DNA of 61,016 nt from Aquiflexum sp. TKW24L (lineage in GTDB: Bacteria; Bacteroidota; Bacteroidia; Cytophagales; Cyclobacteriaceae). The position numbers and the translations under genes were made by a program. The DNA lies in assembly GCF_023502205.1 (NCBI RefSeq), contig NZ_JAMFLG010000028.1:1-61016 (forward strand), read 5' to 3'. Each line of letters starts with the position of its first letter. Within the stretch, counting starts at the first letter, position 1. Shown here in pieces: positions 33,771 to 42,695 of the stretch. A model generated the notes under the pieces. The model saw only the letters and a program-made list of their open reading frames with translations. It had not been told where the DNA came from and ran no database searches.

Positions 33771-34966
33771 AAGTCCTTTATATCAATACGCTGTATAGTC
33801 CTTATATCCGAGGTGGAGCAGAGCTTTCACTGAAGCTTTTGGTAGAGGGCATGCAGGCAAAAGGGCATGAGGTGGTGGTATTGAGTATGGTGCCGGAGCA
33901 AGGACTGAAAGTTGATTTTGAGAATGGAGTGAAAGTATATCGGGCAGGGTTGAAAAATTTTTATTGGCCCTATTCTGAAAAAAAGCATCCAACGGCAAAC
34001 CGGATGGCTTGGCACTTTCGGGACAGTTACAATGCAGGAATGAAAAGTTATGTAGCTGAGGTATTGGAAAAAGAAAAACCGGATCTGGTTTCTTGTCACA
34101 ACCTCGCCGGTTGGTCGGTAGCAGTATATGATGAAATTCAAAAATTTGGGGTACCCATCATCCAAGTACTGCATGATTTATATTTGCTGTGTGCCAATAG
34201 CAACATGTACAAAGGAGATTCTCCCTGCGACAAGATCTGCCTCAGTTGTAAAATTTTGAGGATCAATCATCAAAAGCAATCGTTAAAAGTGACGGCTGTT
34301 GTGGGAATCAGCAAGAGCATCCTTGGCCGCTTTGAACAGCAAGGTTATTTTGCAAATGCACAAAAGTATGTGATCCACAACACGAGATCCATTCCCGATC
34401 CTGGACCAAAAGAAAAAAGGATTGGTAATATAAAACTCAGGATCGGATACCTTGGCACTTTATCCCAAATCAAAGGAATAGAATGGTTGATGGCCGAATT
34501 TCAACACTCCAAGATTAACGCTTCGTTGCTTATCGCGGGAAAGGGAAAATCAGAATATGAAGATTTTCTCCAAACCAAAGTGAATGATTTAAGGATCCAA
34601 TTTTTAGGACAAGTAGTTCCTGCCGAATTTTTTAAGGAGATCGATGTATTGGTAGTGCCCTCACTTTGGGAGGAACCTCTAGGGATGGTGGCGATTGAGG
34701 CACTTGCACACCATATTCCTGTCATTGCCAATAGGGCAGGGGGGCTAAAGGAAACGGTTATCGATGGCGTTAACGGTTTGTTTTGCGAAGCAAAAAACCC
34801 AAATTCATTGGGCAATGCGATGGAAAAACTGAGTTCGGATGCGGACCTCTATAACTGGCTAAGTGGGAATGCAAGAGATTCTGTGTCTGAAATCTTGGAT
34901 GGGAATAGGTTGATCCAAGCCTATGAAAAGGTCATGGAAAATGCCATCAAAACCAAGAGAACCTAA
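33767..34966 (+). CDS. Glycosyltransferase family 4 (group 1)
   Basis: A 399-residue GT-B enzyme: N-terminal LYSPYIRGGAELSLKLLVEGM acceptor-site region, middle SKSILGRF, and C-terminal LRIGYLGTLSQIKGIEWL and VVPSLWEEPLGMVAIEALAHH donor-site motifs with the E-x7-E pair. A cysteine-rich loop (CDKICLSCKIL near residue 155) is typical of a GT4 subgroup. Starts inside the previous stop (ATGA overlap). Confidence 0.9.
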   Translation: MKVLYINTLYSPYIRGGAELSLKLLVEGMQAKGHEVVVLSMVPEQGLKVDFENGVKVYRAGLKNFYWPYSEKKHPTANRMAWHFRDSYNAGMKSYVAEVLEKEKPDLVSCHNLAGWSVAVYDEIQKFGVPIIQVLHDLYLLCANSNMYKGDSPCDKICLSCKILRINHQKQSLKVTAVVGISKSILGRFEQQGYFANAQKYVIHNTRSIPDPGPKEKRIGNIKLRIGYLGTLSQIKGIEWLMAEFQHSKINASLLIAGKGKSEYEDFLQTKVNDLRIQFLGQVVPAEFFKEIDVLVVPSLWEEPLGMVAIEALAHHIPVIANRAGGLKETVIDGVNGLFCEAKNPNSLGNAMEKLSSDADLYNWLSGNARDSVSEILDGNRLIQAYEKVMENAIKTKRT

Positions 34967-34978
34967 TTTGTTGAACTG

Positions 34979-36199
34979 ATGGAAGAAAACTTGGATAAGA
35001 GGCAATACGATAATCTCAGAACTTTTGGTTTTGACATTGGAGCTGTAAGGCCTTCTGAGATCCTGTTTTGCTTTGCTATCCTATCAGTTTTTATCCCCAT
35101 CAAAATTTATCCGGTCGTTTTTTTGGTCAGTGCATTGGCTTTCTATTTTGATACAGCAAAATTGGATTTTCCAAAATGGTCCATTTTCCTTACTGTTTTT
35201 GGATTGTTTGCATTGATCAGCTTTATCGCCGTCTATGATACTGAAACTTCCAGATTGACCAATATCATCAAGCTTCTGGTGAATTTTGTTTTTCTGTATT
35301 TTGCTGTCACTTGGATTTCCCGGCGGGATAACCAAAGGTTGATCAAATCCCTTGACCTCATCCTCCATTTGATCTTTATCCTTGTCTTTTTGCAATTGCT
35401 CTATTACCATCAGGCATTGGATTTCCGATTAATTGGCGGAAGTACTTCATCGGGACAGGCAAGCATGCTGTACAACAAAGACCTGTACATCTGGGGAGTG
35501 GATGACAAAAACATGTTTGGGGCTCGTATCGCCATGATCGGATTTCCATACATTTTGATTCCATTAGTTCAAAAAAACAGGGTCGCCATCCTGCGGATCA
35601 TCTTCATTTTTGGATTGGGTTACCTGTCTATGTCCCGCACTCCGATTGTTGCATTGATCATTGGTTGCGGGTATTTGTTATGGATTTCATCTCACAACTG
35701 GATGAGAATTGCAATGATCGTTTTTGTGGTTGCAGCCTTTCCTTTCGTCCTGCAAAAAATAATCCGTATAGACCAACTCACTTCCTCCAATGACGGAATG
35801 GGGACGAGGTTGGTATATTGGAAAGCATTCTTCCAAAACTTGAGGGAGATCCCTATTTGGGGAATAGGCTTTGAAAAAGCGCCGGAATTCATGCAACAGT
35901 ATTCTGAGTTTTATAGGGGCGAACCACATATCCACAACACTTTCTTGAATTCCTATCTGGAGTTGGGAATAGTAGGGCTTTTGTCCTTTGCCTCTTTCCT
36001 TTTTTACTTTGTTCAGGCTTGTTTTAAAAAAATGGCAAACACACATTTTTGGATCATGGTCTTTTTGCCATTGATTGCGATCATGATGATTCTGTATTCA
36101 GGCTATGACAATGACATCATTCTTTACTTAGCACTCGTTTATCTGTTGGGAACTAGCGGTTCTGTCAATTTTAAGGAAACAAAACTTTCCCTGATATGA
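34979..36199 (+). CDS. O-antigen ligase/polymerase-like membrane protein (Wzy/WaaL type)
   Basis: A 406-residue protein with about ten membrane helices and a long loop ending in WGIGFEKAPEFMQQYSEFYRGEPHIHNTFLNSYLELG, the Wzy_C signature where the conserved His lies (PHIHNTFL). It should polymerise or ligate the repeat unit in the periplasm. Located after two GT4 genes and overlapping the next by 4 bases. Confidence 0.87.
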   Translation: MEENLDKRQYDNLRTFGFDIGAVRPSEILFCFAILSVFIPIKIYPVVFLVSALAFYFDTAKLDFPKWSIFLTVFGLFALISFIAVYDTETSRLTNIIKLLVNFVFLYFAVTWISRRDNQRLIKSLDLILHLIFILVFLQLLYYHQALDFRLIGGSTSSGQASMLYNKDLYIWGVDDKNMFGARIAMIGFPYILIPLVQKNRVAILRIIFIFGLGYLSMSRTPIVALIIGCGYLLWISSHNWMRIAMIVFVVAAFPFVLQKIIRIDQLTSSNDGMGTRLVYWKAFFQNLREIPIWGIGFEKAPEFMQQYSEFYRGEPHIHNTFLNSYLELGIVGLLSFASFLFYFVQACFKKMANTHFWIMVFLPLIAIMMILYSGYDNDIILYLALVYLLGTSGSVNFKETKLSLI

Positions 36200-37185
36200 A
36201 AACCAAAAGCGTATTGATAGACGGAAGGTGGGCAGGAGATACCGGCATTGGTAGGCTATACAAGGAAGTGATGGCTTTGACTCCGGCTGAGGCGGATTGT
36301 AGTTTTGTGCAAAGCAACATGGGATTGGGAAGTCTTTTCTCACCTTTGATGCTGGCCAATGAGATCAGAAATTCAACTGTGGATATTTTCTACAGTCCAT
36401 CATTTATGCCACCACTTTTTTCCAAAGTCCCATTCATTTTTACCATCCATGATTTGATGCATCTTTTTTACTATTCTAAGTTGCATGGGATTTATTACCG
36501 CCAAGTCATTGCGAGGCTAGCTTCAAAAGCAAAGCATATCATCACGGTATCCCACTATAGTAAACAGCAATTGATTGACCTTCTTGGAATCAGAGAGGAA
36601 ATCATATCCGTGATCTATAATGGCGTGGATGCTTCATTTCTAAGTAATTCAGAGGAAATCTCTCTTGGCAGACCTTATTTTCTATATGTAGGAAACCGCA
36701 GAAAAAACAAAAATATCCCGGCCATGATGGCTGCTTTTGCAGCCGCAGATATCCCCGAAGAGTTTGTTTTCGCGTTGTCCGGCAAGCCTGATGAAGGTTT
36801 GGATTTGTTGATAAAAAAGCTGGGGATTGAAAAAAGGGTACGGTTTTTAGGGTTTATACCTGAAAATGAACTTCCCAAGTATTACAAAGGAGCCTATGCC
36901 ACATTGTTTGTTTCCTTGATGGAAGGCTTCGGGCTTCCCTTGATTGAGTCGATGGCATCCCGGACTCCGGTGCTGACTTCTTCGGGAAGTGCTTTGTCTG
37001 AGGTAGCGGGTGGTGCTGCACTTTGTGTCGATCCCTTATCTGTGGAGGCCATGAAATCAGGGATAGAGCAAATGGTAAATGACCGGATTTTCTATCAAAA
37101 ATGTGTGGAAAAAGGCTTTGAGAGGGCAGGGCAGTTCTCATGGGAGACTACTGCCCAAAAGACCTGGGATCTCATACTTTCTTAA
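36196..37185 (+). CDS. Glycosyltransferase family 4 (group 1)
   Basis: A 329-residue GT-B enzyme, short for the family. It has FLYVGNRRKNKNIPAMMAAF near residue 157 and TLFVSLMEGFGLPLIESMASRTPVL near 235, the donor-binding motif with E-x7-E. Similar to mannosyltransferases of the RfaB/WbaZ kind. Overlaps the upstream polymerase gene. Confidence 0.9.
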   Translation: MKTKSVLIDGRWAGDTGIGRLYKEVMALTPAEADCSFVQSNMGLGSLFSPLMLANEIRNSTVDIFYSPSFMPPLFSKVPFIFTIHDLMHLFYYSKLHGIYYRQVIARLASKAKHIITVSHYSKQQLIDLLGIREEIISVIYNGVDASFLSNSEEISLGRPYFLYVGNRRKNKNIPAMMAAFAAADIPEEFVFALSGKPDEGLDLLIKKLGIEKRVRFLGFIPENELPKYYKGAYATLFVSLMEGFGLPLIESMASRTPVLTSSGSALSEVAGGAALCVDPLSVEAMKSGIEQMVNDRIFYQKCVEKGFERAGQFSWETTAQKTWDLILS

Positions 37186-37207
37186 GTGAAATTCAAAAAA
37201 TATTGAA

Positions 37208-38911
37208 ATGGGTACTAAAATACGACATGTAATTTTTTTCATGCTGCTTTCCGTTCTGGTTTTTCCTGCGAAAAGTTGGGGGTTGCAAAGCGGAAAAATT
37301 ATCAACGTAAAAGATTTTCAAGCATTGGGAGACGGTATGACCAATGATACACAAGCGATTCAGGAGGCAATTAGAAGTGGCTCTCCGGGTGATACAGTGC
37401 TGATTCCTGAGGGTATATTTTTGGTGAAAACGATCGGTTTAAAATCGGGAGTACATTTAAAGAGTCTGGGAATTCTCAGACAACAGGTTGATATTTTAGA
37501 GGAATTTTCTCAATCCAAACAGAACTCTTCGGCCCCAATCATTAGAGGAAAAGATGTATCTGATATTCACCTCATCCTGCGTTTGGAATCTCAAAATGAA
37601 GGGATTTACCTGACGGGCAGCAGCAATATCAGCATTGACAAATCGGAATTTAAAGGAGATGGAACTAGCCTCAGGTCATTTGCAGGCATCTTGCTTTACA
37701 AGTGTCAAATGGTTTCTATCCAGGAAACAAAAGTGAGCCATTATGGAATCCCGAGACTGCAGACCCATACCTACCAACCGGGAACCGGTATCAGGATTCT
37801 TGAAAGTGAAAACATAATCATCGATAATTCAAATATTCAATACAATGGGGAGAACGGGGTTTTTATCCATTATAGTAAGGATATTTCAGTTTTGAATTCA
37901 GTTTTTCGGTTTAATGGAATGAGTGCGATCCAAGTGGCATTTGGGAATAGTGGCATAGAAAAAAATTATTCTTTCATCAACAACCTCATGGAAGACAATG
38001 CTGCAGATGCCATTGATATCAACAACCGTTCAGAAAAGCCATATTGGGATATCAATTGCTTGATCGAGGAAAATACTTCCAAGAGAAATGGTTTTGTCAG
38101 TGGGAAATCAACTCCGGACGGTTCGGGAATTGCGACATTGATCAATGTGTCCGGCGTTAGGATGATTAACAATACAGCAGAAAAAAATAACAGACCTGCC
38201 CTTTACATCGAAAATTGTGGTGAGATCTATGCAGAGAGTAATAAAGCTGACAATCAGGTGGAGCTTGTATTGGGGCTAGGTCATTTGAATTTGGTAAGCA
38301 ACGAATTTGGGAACCTTAATCTCTTGGCAAATGTGAGGGCCAAAAAAATTTCCCTACAAAAGAACAGATTGAATAATATTTCCATGCCAAATGGTGTGGA
38401 GGTTGATTCTCTATTGGTGATGGACAATGAGATCACCAATGGCATGATGAATTTTAATTTGGTAGGCAATGTGAGTTTTATCGGAAATAAAATCAGCAGT
38501 GAATCTGAAAATCCTGTTTTTCTTGTAGTCAAAGCAAGCAGTATTTCTATAGGAAGAAATGAAATCAGCAGCCTAAGATCAAATGCTATATTGGTTCAAA
38601 AAACAGCTCAGCATGTTTCCATTACCAACAATGCTATCCAATCTATCAACAGCTGTATTGTCGATAATGGGGCTGAAAATCTTCAGATTTCAGGCAATAA
38701 ACTCATGTCCCTAGCAGGAGGCAAAACGAGGTTCACCTTGGAAAGTAATAATCCCAATAATCTTTTTCTTTCTGGAAACGAACATGTGGGTGTAGGGAAA
38801 ATCCAGGCGGTAATATTCAGAGGAAAAGGAACTGCTTCTGTAGAAGGGGAAAAATTCACCCAAGGAGTCCCTCAGTATGGGGAAATCAGAATAATTAACA
38901 AGGGAATGTGA
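37208..38911 (+). CDS. Exported right-handed beta-helix protein (pectate-lyase-3/GH28-like)
   Basis: A 567-residue protein with a signal peptide (about 1-25). It begins with the Pectate_lyase_3 motif INVKDFQALGDGMTNDTQAIQEAI, followed by many beta-helix rungs with N/S ladders (NNLMEDNAADAIDINNRS, for example) to the C-terminus. Such proteins in polysaccharide clusters act as lyases, hydrolases or C5-epimerases on the polymer, or guide its export. Catalytic residues cannot be fixed. It overlaps the next gene by 4 bases, so it is made with the biosynthetic enzymes. Confidence 0.82.
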   Translation: MGTKIRHVIFFMLLSVLVFPAKSWGLQSGKIINVKDFQALGDGMTNDTQAIQEAIRSGSPGDTVLIPEGIFLVKTIGLKSGVHLKSLGILRQQVDILEEFSQSKQNSSAPIIRGKDVSDIHLILRLESQNEGIYLTGSSNISIDKSEFKGDGTSLRSFAGILLYKCQMVSIQETKVSHYGIPRLQTHTYQPGTGIRILESENIIIDNSNIQYNGENGVFIHYSKDISVLNSVFRFNGMSAIQVAFGNSGIEKNYSFINNLMEDNAADAIDINNRSEKPYWDINCLIEENTSKRNGFVSGKSTPDGSGIATLINVSGVRMINNTAEKNNRPALYIENCGEIYAESNKADNQVELVLGLGHLNLVSNEFGNLNLLANVRAKKISLQKNRLNNISMPNGVEVDSLLVMDNEITNGMMNFNLVGNVSFIGNKISSESENPVFLVVKASSISIGRNEISSLRSNAILVQKTAQHVSITNNAIQSINSCIVDNGAENLQISGNKLMSLAGGKTRFTLESNNPNNLFLSGNEHVGVGKIQAVIFRGKGTASVEGEKFTQGVPQYGEIRIINKGM

Positions 38912-39843
38912 TGGAGCTTAAGACGAAAATCAACCTTTACATCCCTACTTTGAACGCCGGGTCTTTGTGGCCTGCTGTGTTGGAAGGGATCATTTCTCAG
39001 ACGGTGGAAATTGAAAAGAAAATCATTATAGACTCAGGTTCGACTGATGATACCTTGTCAAGTCCATATATCAGGGAATTTGAGATCCTTAAGGTTGATA
39101 AAAATGATTTTGACCATGGAGGAACTCGGCAACTTGCAGTGGAAACTTTTCCTAATGCTGACTTTTACGTCTTTCTGACCCAAGATGCGATTCTTGCCCA
39201 TCCGGATGCCATCGCCAATCTTGTAAAGCACTTTGAATCTAATCCGGCATTAGGTATGGTCTATGGCCGGCAACTACCGCACAAGGGAGCAAAAGAATTG
39301 GAAGCACATGCCCGGATCTTTAATTATCCTTCCACTTCGCAAACGAGAGGAATGGAAGATGCTACCAAGTATGGTATCAAGACCATTTCCTGTTCCAATT
39401 CATTTGCGGCATACAGAAGAACAGCTTTCGAAGTGGCAGGCGGGTTTCCTTCCGGATCTATCTTGGGGGAAGATGTAATCATCGCAGGACAGATGTTGCT
39501 CAAAGGTTGGAGAAAAGGTTATATAGCGGATGCGCAAGTTTACCATTCCCATGATTATAGCCTCAAAGAAGAATTCAAGCGCTATTTTGACATCGGTGTA
39601 TTCCATGCGGACAACAAATGGATTTTTGACCACTTTGGCCGGGCCGAAAGTGAGGGAATGAAATACCTGAAATCCGAGATATCCTATCTGCTCAAGCACA
39701 ACTGGCTATTGTTACCAAAGTCTGGATGCTCTTTATTGGCAAAATGGCTTGGGTACAAAGCCGGCTTGCTTCATGACCAAATTCCCCTTCATTTCAATCA
39801 ATCTTTTTCCATGCACAGGAGGTTTTGGAACCCTTCAAAGTAG
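38908..39843 (+). CDS. Glycosyltransferase family 2, rhamnosyltransferase-like
   Basis: A 311-residue GT-A enzyme starting KINLYIPTLNAGSLWPAVLEGIISQ. It has FDHGGTRQLAVE near residue 70 and VFLTQDAILAHPDAIANLVKHF near 90 (the QDA/D form seen in rhamnosyltransferases), then SFAAYRRTAFEVAGGFP and EDVIIAGQMLLKGWR for acceptor binding. It ends the tightly packed gene block; a hairpin and a 166-base gap follow before the sugar transferase. Confidence 0.88.
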   Translation: MMELKTKINLYIPTLNAGSLWPAVLEGIISQTVEIEKKIIIDSGSTDDTLSSPYIREFEILKVDKNDFDHGGTRQLAVETFPNADFYVFLTQDAILAHPDAIANLVKHFESNPALGMVYGRQLPHKGAKELEAHARIFNYPSTSQTRGMEDATKYGIKTISCSNSFAAYRRTAFEVAGGFPSGSILGEDVIIAGQMLLKGWRKGYIADAQVYHSHDYSLKEEFKRYFDIGVFHADNKWIFDHFGRAESEGMKYLKSEISYLLKHNWLLLPKSGCSLLAKWLGYKAGLLHDQIPLHFNQSFSMHRRFWNPSK

Positions 39844-39875
39844 GGTAATCTTCCCAAATTTTTAATCCCCAATCC

Positions 39876-39910
39876 TTCCCCATTTTGGGGAATAATTCCC
39901 CAATTTTTTT
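39876..39910 (+). terminator. Candidate terminator after the glycosyltransferase block
   Basis: Palindrome TTCCCCATTTTGGGGAA (39876-39892) followed by a second TTCCCC and a run of seven T (39904-39910). It may end or attenuate transcription before the sugar transferase gene. Confidence 0.6.
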
Positions 39911-40009
39911 GGATGAAATCAATAAAATAGCCCTTTTATAAGAGAATAAGCAGGTTTATCCCTTGGCATGGAACTTGGATATTGTGATATACTAAAATTA
40001 GCCAACTAT

Positions 40010-40738
40010 ATGAATCGCAATAATCAACAAACTGAAATCACATATAACAAGGGATACGAGGAGAGTTCTTTTATCCCAAGTTTATTATCCTTTACGGATA
40101 TGATCTTTTTGAGAGATCAGTCCCAAACCAAGACTTTCAAAGAAGAAATTGATGCTACTGCCAAAGTAATCAAAAGGGCATTTGATATCGCATTTTCTTT
40201 TTCAGTTCTGGTACTCGGTTTACCGGTTTACTTCACTTTGATGATGATCACCAAAATCACTTCTAAAGGTCCAGTTTTCTACAAGCAAGAAAGAATCGGT
40301 GAAAATGGCGTTCCGTTTGACATTGTGAAGTTTAGAAGCATGTATGTAGATGCTGAGAAATTGGGTGTTCAGACTACCACTGAAAACGATCCAAGAATCA
40401 CCAAGTGGGGTAATTTCATGAGAAAAACTCACTTGGATGAGATTCCACAATTTTGGAATGTATTGAAAGGAGACATGTCTATAGTAGGTCCAAGACCAGA
40501 GAGACAATTTTTCATCAATCAGATTGTAAGAAAAGCACCGGCTTTTAGAAAGCTACAAGCCATCAAACCGGGTATCACTTCAATCGGTCAGATTAATTAC
40601 GGGTATGCTGAGACCGTTGACGAAATGTGTGAAAGGATGACTTATGATTTGCAATACCTTGAAGAGGTAAATATCCTCACTGACCTTAATATCATCATGG
40701 ATACTGTGAAAACAATGGTATTGGGAAAAGGAAAGTAA
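40010..40738 (+). CDS. Undecaprenyl-phosphate sugar phosphotransferase (initiating, PglC/WcaJ core type)
   Basis: A 242-residue monotopic phosphoglycosyl transferase. It has one hydrophobic segment (about residues 57-83), then GPVFYKQERIGENGVPFDIVKFRSM and THLDEIPQFWNVLKGDMSIVGPRPE, the hallmark core with the essential D-E pair. It starts the lipid-linked repeat unit by moving a sugar phosphate to undecaprenyl phosphate. The ATG at 40010 is chosen over one at 39968, which would add 14 residues; this is uncertain. It may be read by its own promoter, since a hairpin precedes it. Confidence 0.9.
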   Translation: MNRNNQQTEITYNKGYEESSFIPSLLSFTDMIFLRDQSQTKTFKEEIDATAKVIKRAFDIAFSFSVLVLGLPVYFTLMMITKITSKGPVFYKQERIGENGVPFDIVKFRSMYVDAEKLGVQTTTENDPRITKWGNFMRKTHLDEIPQFWNVLKGDMSIVGPRPERQFFINQIVRKAPAFRKLQAIKPGITSIGQINYGYAETVDEMCERMTYDLQYLEEVNILTDLNIIMDTVKTMVLGKGK

Positions 40739-40764
40739 TCAATCTCTGAAAATCAACTAAACAT

Positions 40765-40789
40765 AAAACCCCTTAATTGGGGTTTTTTT
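40765..40789 (+). terminator. Intrinsic terminator of the polysaccharide cluster
   Basis: Stem AAAACCCC / GGGGTTTT with loop TTAATT and a run of T directly after, 26 bases past the stop codon. Confidence 0.9.
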
Positions 40790-40811
40790 GTTCCATAAGG
40801 TTTGATACATC

Positions 40812-41843
40812 TTAAATTAAGCTAAACTTTAATAAGGCATATTCAAATTCCTCAATATTTCTTGTAAGCCCAAAAATTAATTGGTCATTTAAAACAGTTA
40901 GATCAAAAATTCCTGTTTCTAGTATTATTTTTTTTTCAAATGTACCGTTATGGCTAAAAACATAGATTGTTTTTGATGGATTTTCAAACGTATCATCCCT
41001 TCCATAATAAAGAGCATATATAAAACGCTCGGTTATGCATATTGAACCATAATAAATATTCTTCCCAAGTAAAGGCAAAACAGGTAATGGGTCAGGTCCT
41101 GAAATTGATATCCAATCGTTGGATTTGTAATTAAAAATTTCTATTAAGGGGACATTATAGTAGGAAAGTGCAAATATGTCATCATAGTTTATAAGTTTAG
41201 TAAAGCCTATGATTTCCCCTAATTCAGCTTTTGGAATTTGCGGATAATAGTTTTGAAAATCTGGAAACTTCCCGTATGATTTTTTATTTTCGGTATCCAA
41301 ATCTTTTGAGAATAAACTATAATTATTGTTATTTGAGTTTGTAAAAAATAATTTTTTATTTTTTATTGCAACACTGTTGCTATTTACGTCAGATCCTAGC
41401 TTTATTTCATTTAAGTAGGAATTATTTATTAAAATGGAATCGATGGAAAATTCAACTGTTTTTTTCTGTTCAGCATCATATATTCCAAAAATTCCTATTC
41501 CAGATTGAAAAAGCTTCCAGGGTACCTCAATTTCTCCAGGACCGAAACCTTTCTTACCAAAATTTCCTAAATACTTATAATTTGGTAATCCAACTAAATG
41601 AAAAACATTTTTGGATTGAATATCGGTAATGGCTAAAATATCCTGATCAATTAGTAGAAGAGTTGTCGGTCTAATTAGAGAATCAGAAATATTTTTAATA
41701 ATTTCTCCTTTAAGAGTTAATTCTGATTTTAAATTCTTATCTGAGAATTGAATAATCGCATCTTTATATATTGATTTTTCACTTGGGGTTGTGCAAGAAA
41801 ATGCTAAAATAGAAAACACAAGAATTTTTATATTTATTTTCAT
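40812..41843 (-). CDS. BF3164-type six-bladed beta-propeller lipoprotein (module A)
   Basis: A 343-residue lipoprotein (lipobox AFSC, Cys-17) with repeated propeller-blade strands and the family-like segment GNFGKKGFGPGEIEVPW near residue 92. It lies 66 bases after a short exported four-cysteine peptide gene and is probably co-transcribed with it. A related pair lies just to the right. In Bacteroidota, TolB-like propeller lipoproteins are often encoded next to short NVEALA-type peptides. Whether the propeller binds the peptide is not known. Confidence 0.75.
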   Translation of the reverse strand: MKINIKILVFSILAFSCTTPSEKSIYKDAIIQFSDKNLKSELTLKGEIIKNISDSLIRPTTLLLIDQDILAITDIQSKNVFHLVGLPNYKYLGNFGKKGFGPGEIEVPWKLFQSGIGIFGIYDAEQKKTVEFSIDSILINNSYLNEIKLGSDVNSNSVAIKNKKLFFTNSNNNNYSLFSKDLDTENKKSYGKFPDFQNYYPQIPKAELGEIIGFTKLINYDDIFALSYYNVPLIEIFNYKSNDWISISGPDPLPVLPLLGKNIYYGSICITERFIYALYYGRDDTFENPSKTIYVFSHNGTFEKKIILETGIFDLTVLNDQLIFGLTRNIEEFEYALLKFSLI

Positions 41844-41909
41844 ATGAATTGTTTAATTGGATTAAATTTTAAGGCGACAGATAATTATCTGTCGCCTTAT
41901 GGGAATTAT

Positions 41910-42134
41910 TTACTTTTTTGTCATGTAATGACACAACACCGTAATTTCATGACCGTTTATGTCTTTTGCGGCAATGCTACAAACTCTAAAATCATCAGTT
42001 TCGCAAGAATCAGCACAAGAAGTTCCTCCTGCCACACTTTGATCTTGTGCGACAAGTCCAAAATTAATTGCCACTGCAACTAATAATGAAAGAGCTGCAA
42101 GCTTCATTTTAAAATTAAATTTCTGATTTTTCAT
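41910..42134 (-). CDS. Short exported four-cysteine peptide (module A)
   Basis: A 74-residue precursor with a hydrophobic signal segment (about residues 11-30) and a mature part with Cys at 40, 44, 52 and 68 in the pattern C-x3-C-E-T-x5-C-x15-C. This resembles the other small peptide at 43806-43988 (C-x2-C-E-T-x4-C-x18-C). It resembles NVEALA-type peptides by size and context only; a GG pair (residues 36-37) lies before the first Cys. Promoter block 42181-42233 lies 50-100 bases upstream. Confidence 0.6.
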   Translation of the reverse strand: MKNQKFNFKMKLAALSLLVAVAINFGLVAQDQSVAGGTSCADSCETDDFRVCSIAAKDINGHEITVLCHYMTKK

Positions 42135-42180
42135 TTTTTTTGAATTTTTGGGTTGATAATAAATTTAAACTACTGTTAGG

Positions 42181-42233
42181 AATTAAAAATTGTCGACAAA
42201 ACTAATTCTTGGTCTAAGGTAAAAAAAAAAAAA
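42181..42233 (-). promoter_or_regulatory. Conserved promoter block of module A
   Basis: About 50 bases nearly identical to 44034-44089. On the minus strand it has a poly-T tract, then a perfect -7 type box TAGTTTTG (42204-42197) and a GTCGAC hexamer. Conservation between the two modules, when surrounding bases differ, supports a functional promoter or leader. Confidence 0.6.
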
Positions 42234-42334
42234 TGATAAAATCAATGAGTTAGGTGAATAAATAACTAGAAAAATCATTACTTATATTGATAAGTATCAT
42301 TTACATTATTAATGTCTAAATTATAAATCAAAAT

Positions 42335-42366
42335 AAGCCCTTGAAAACCGGAATTTCCAAGGGCTT
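42335..42366. repeat. Palindrome copy 1 (AAGCCCTTG...CAAGGGCTT)
   Basis: A long hairpin with near-perfect arms AAGCCCTTGAAA and TTTCCAAGGGCTT. It is repeated at 44190-44222, and the bases that follow (to about 42410) also match the second copy, so the whole upstream region of the module was duplicated. Confidence 0.8.
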
Positions 42367-42501
42367 AATTGTTTTTTGAGGTTTTTGAAAACCTTGAAGA
42401 ATTGAATTTGTCAAAAGTTGAAATATCAAAATTTAAAACGCTTTCACTTTTCCAATCAGCAAAATGATTTTTAAACAAATGGAAATTGTCAAGAAGGCTT
42501 A

Positions 42502-42648
42502 TTATTTCAATTTATACTTATACAGGTTGGCTTGACCATCGTCAACAGATCCGATCAAATAGTCATCATTTTGAGAAACTGAAATTAAATTCAGCTGTTG
42601 ATCCAATTACAAAACTTTGATTGGATTACCATCCCAATCATGAATAGG
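42502..42648 (-). pseudogene. C-terminal remnant of a third propeller lipoprotein gene
   Basis: Leftward codons read IHDWDGNPIKVL, stop, then LDQQLNLISVSQNDDYLIGSVDDGQANLYKYKLK. This matches the end of the intact propeller at 42696-43736 (VFDWEGNLQKTI... then ENDEYLIGYLDDGKTNIFKIDLK). The in-frame stop and missing N-terminus show it is a decayed copy left by module duplication. Confidence 0.75.
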
Positions 42649-42695
42649 CGACTGGAATTATGCTTTTCTAAATTTTACTTTAAATTAATAGTTTT

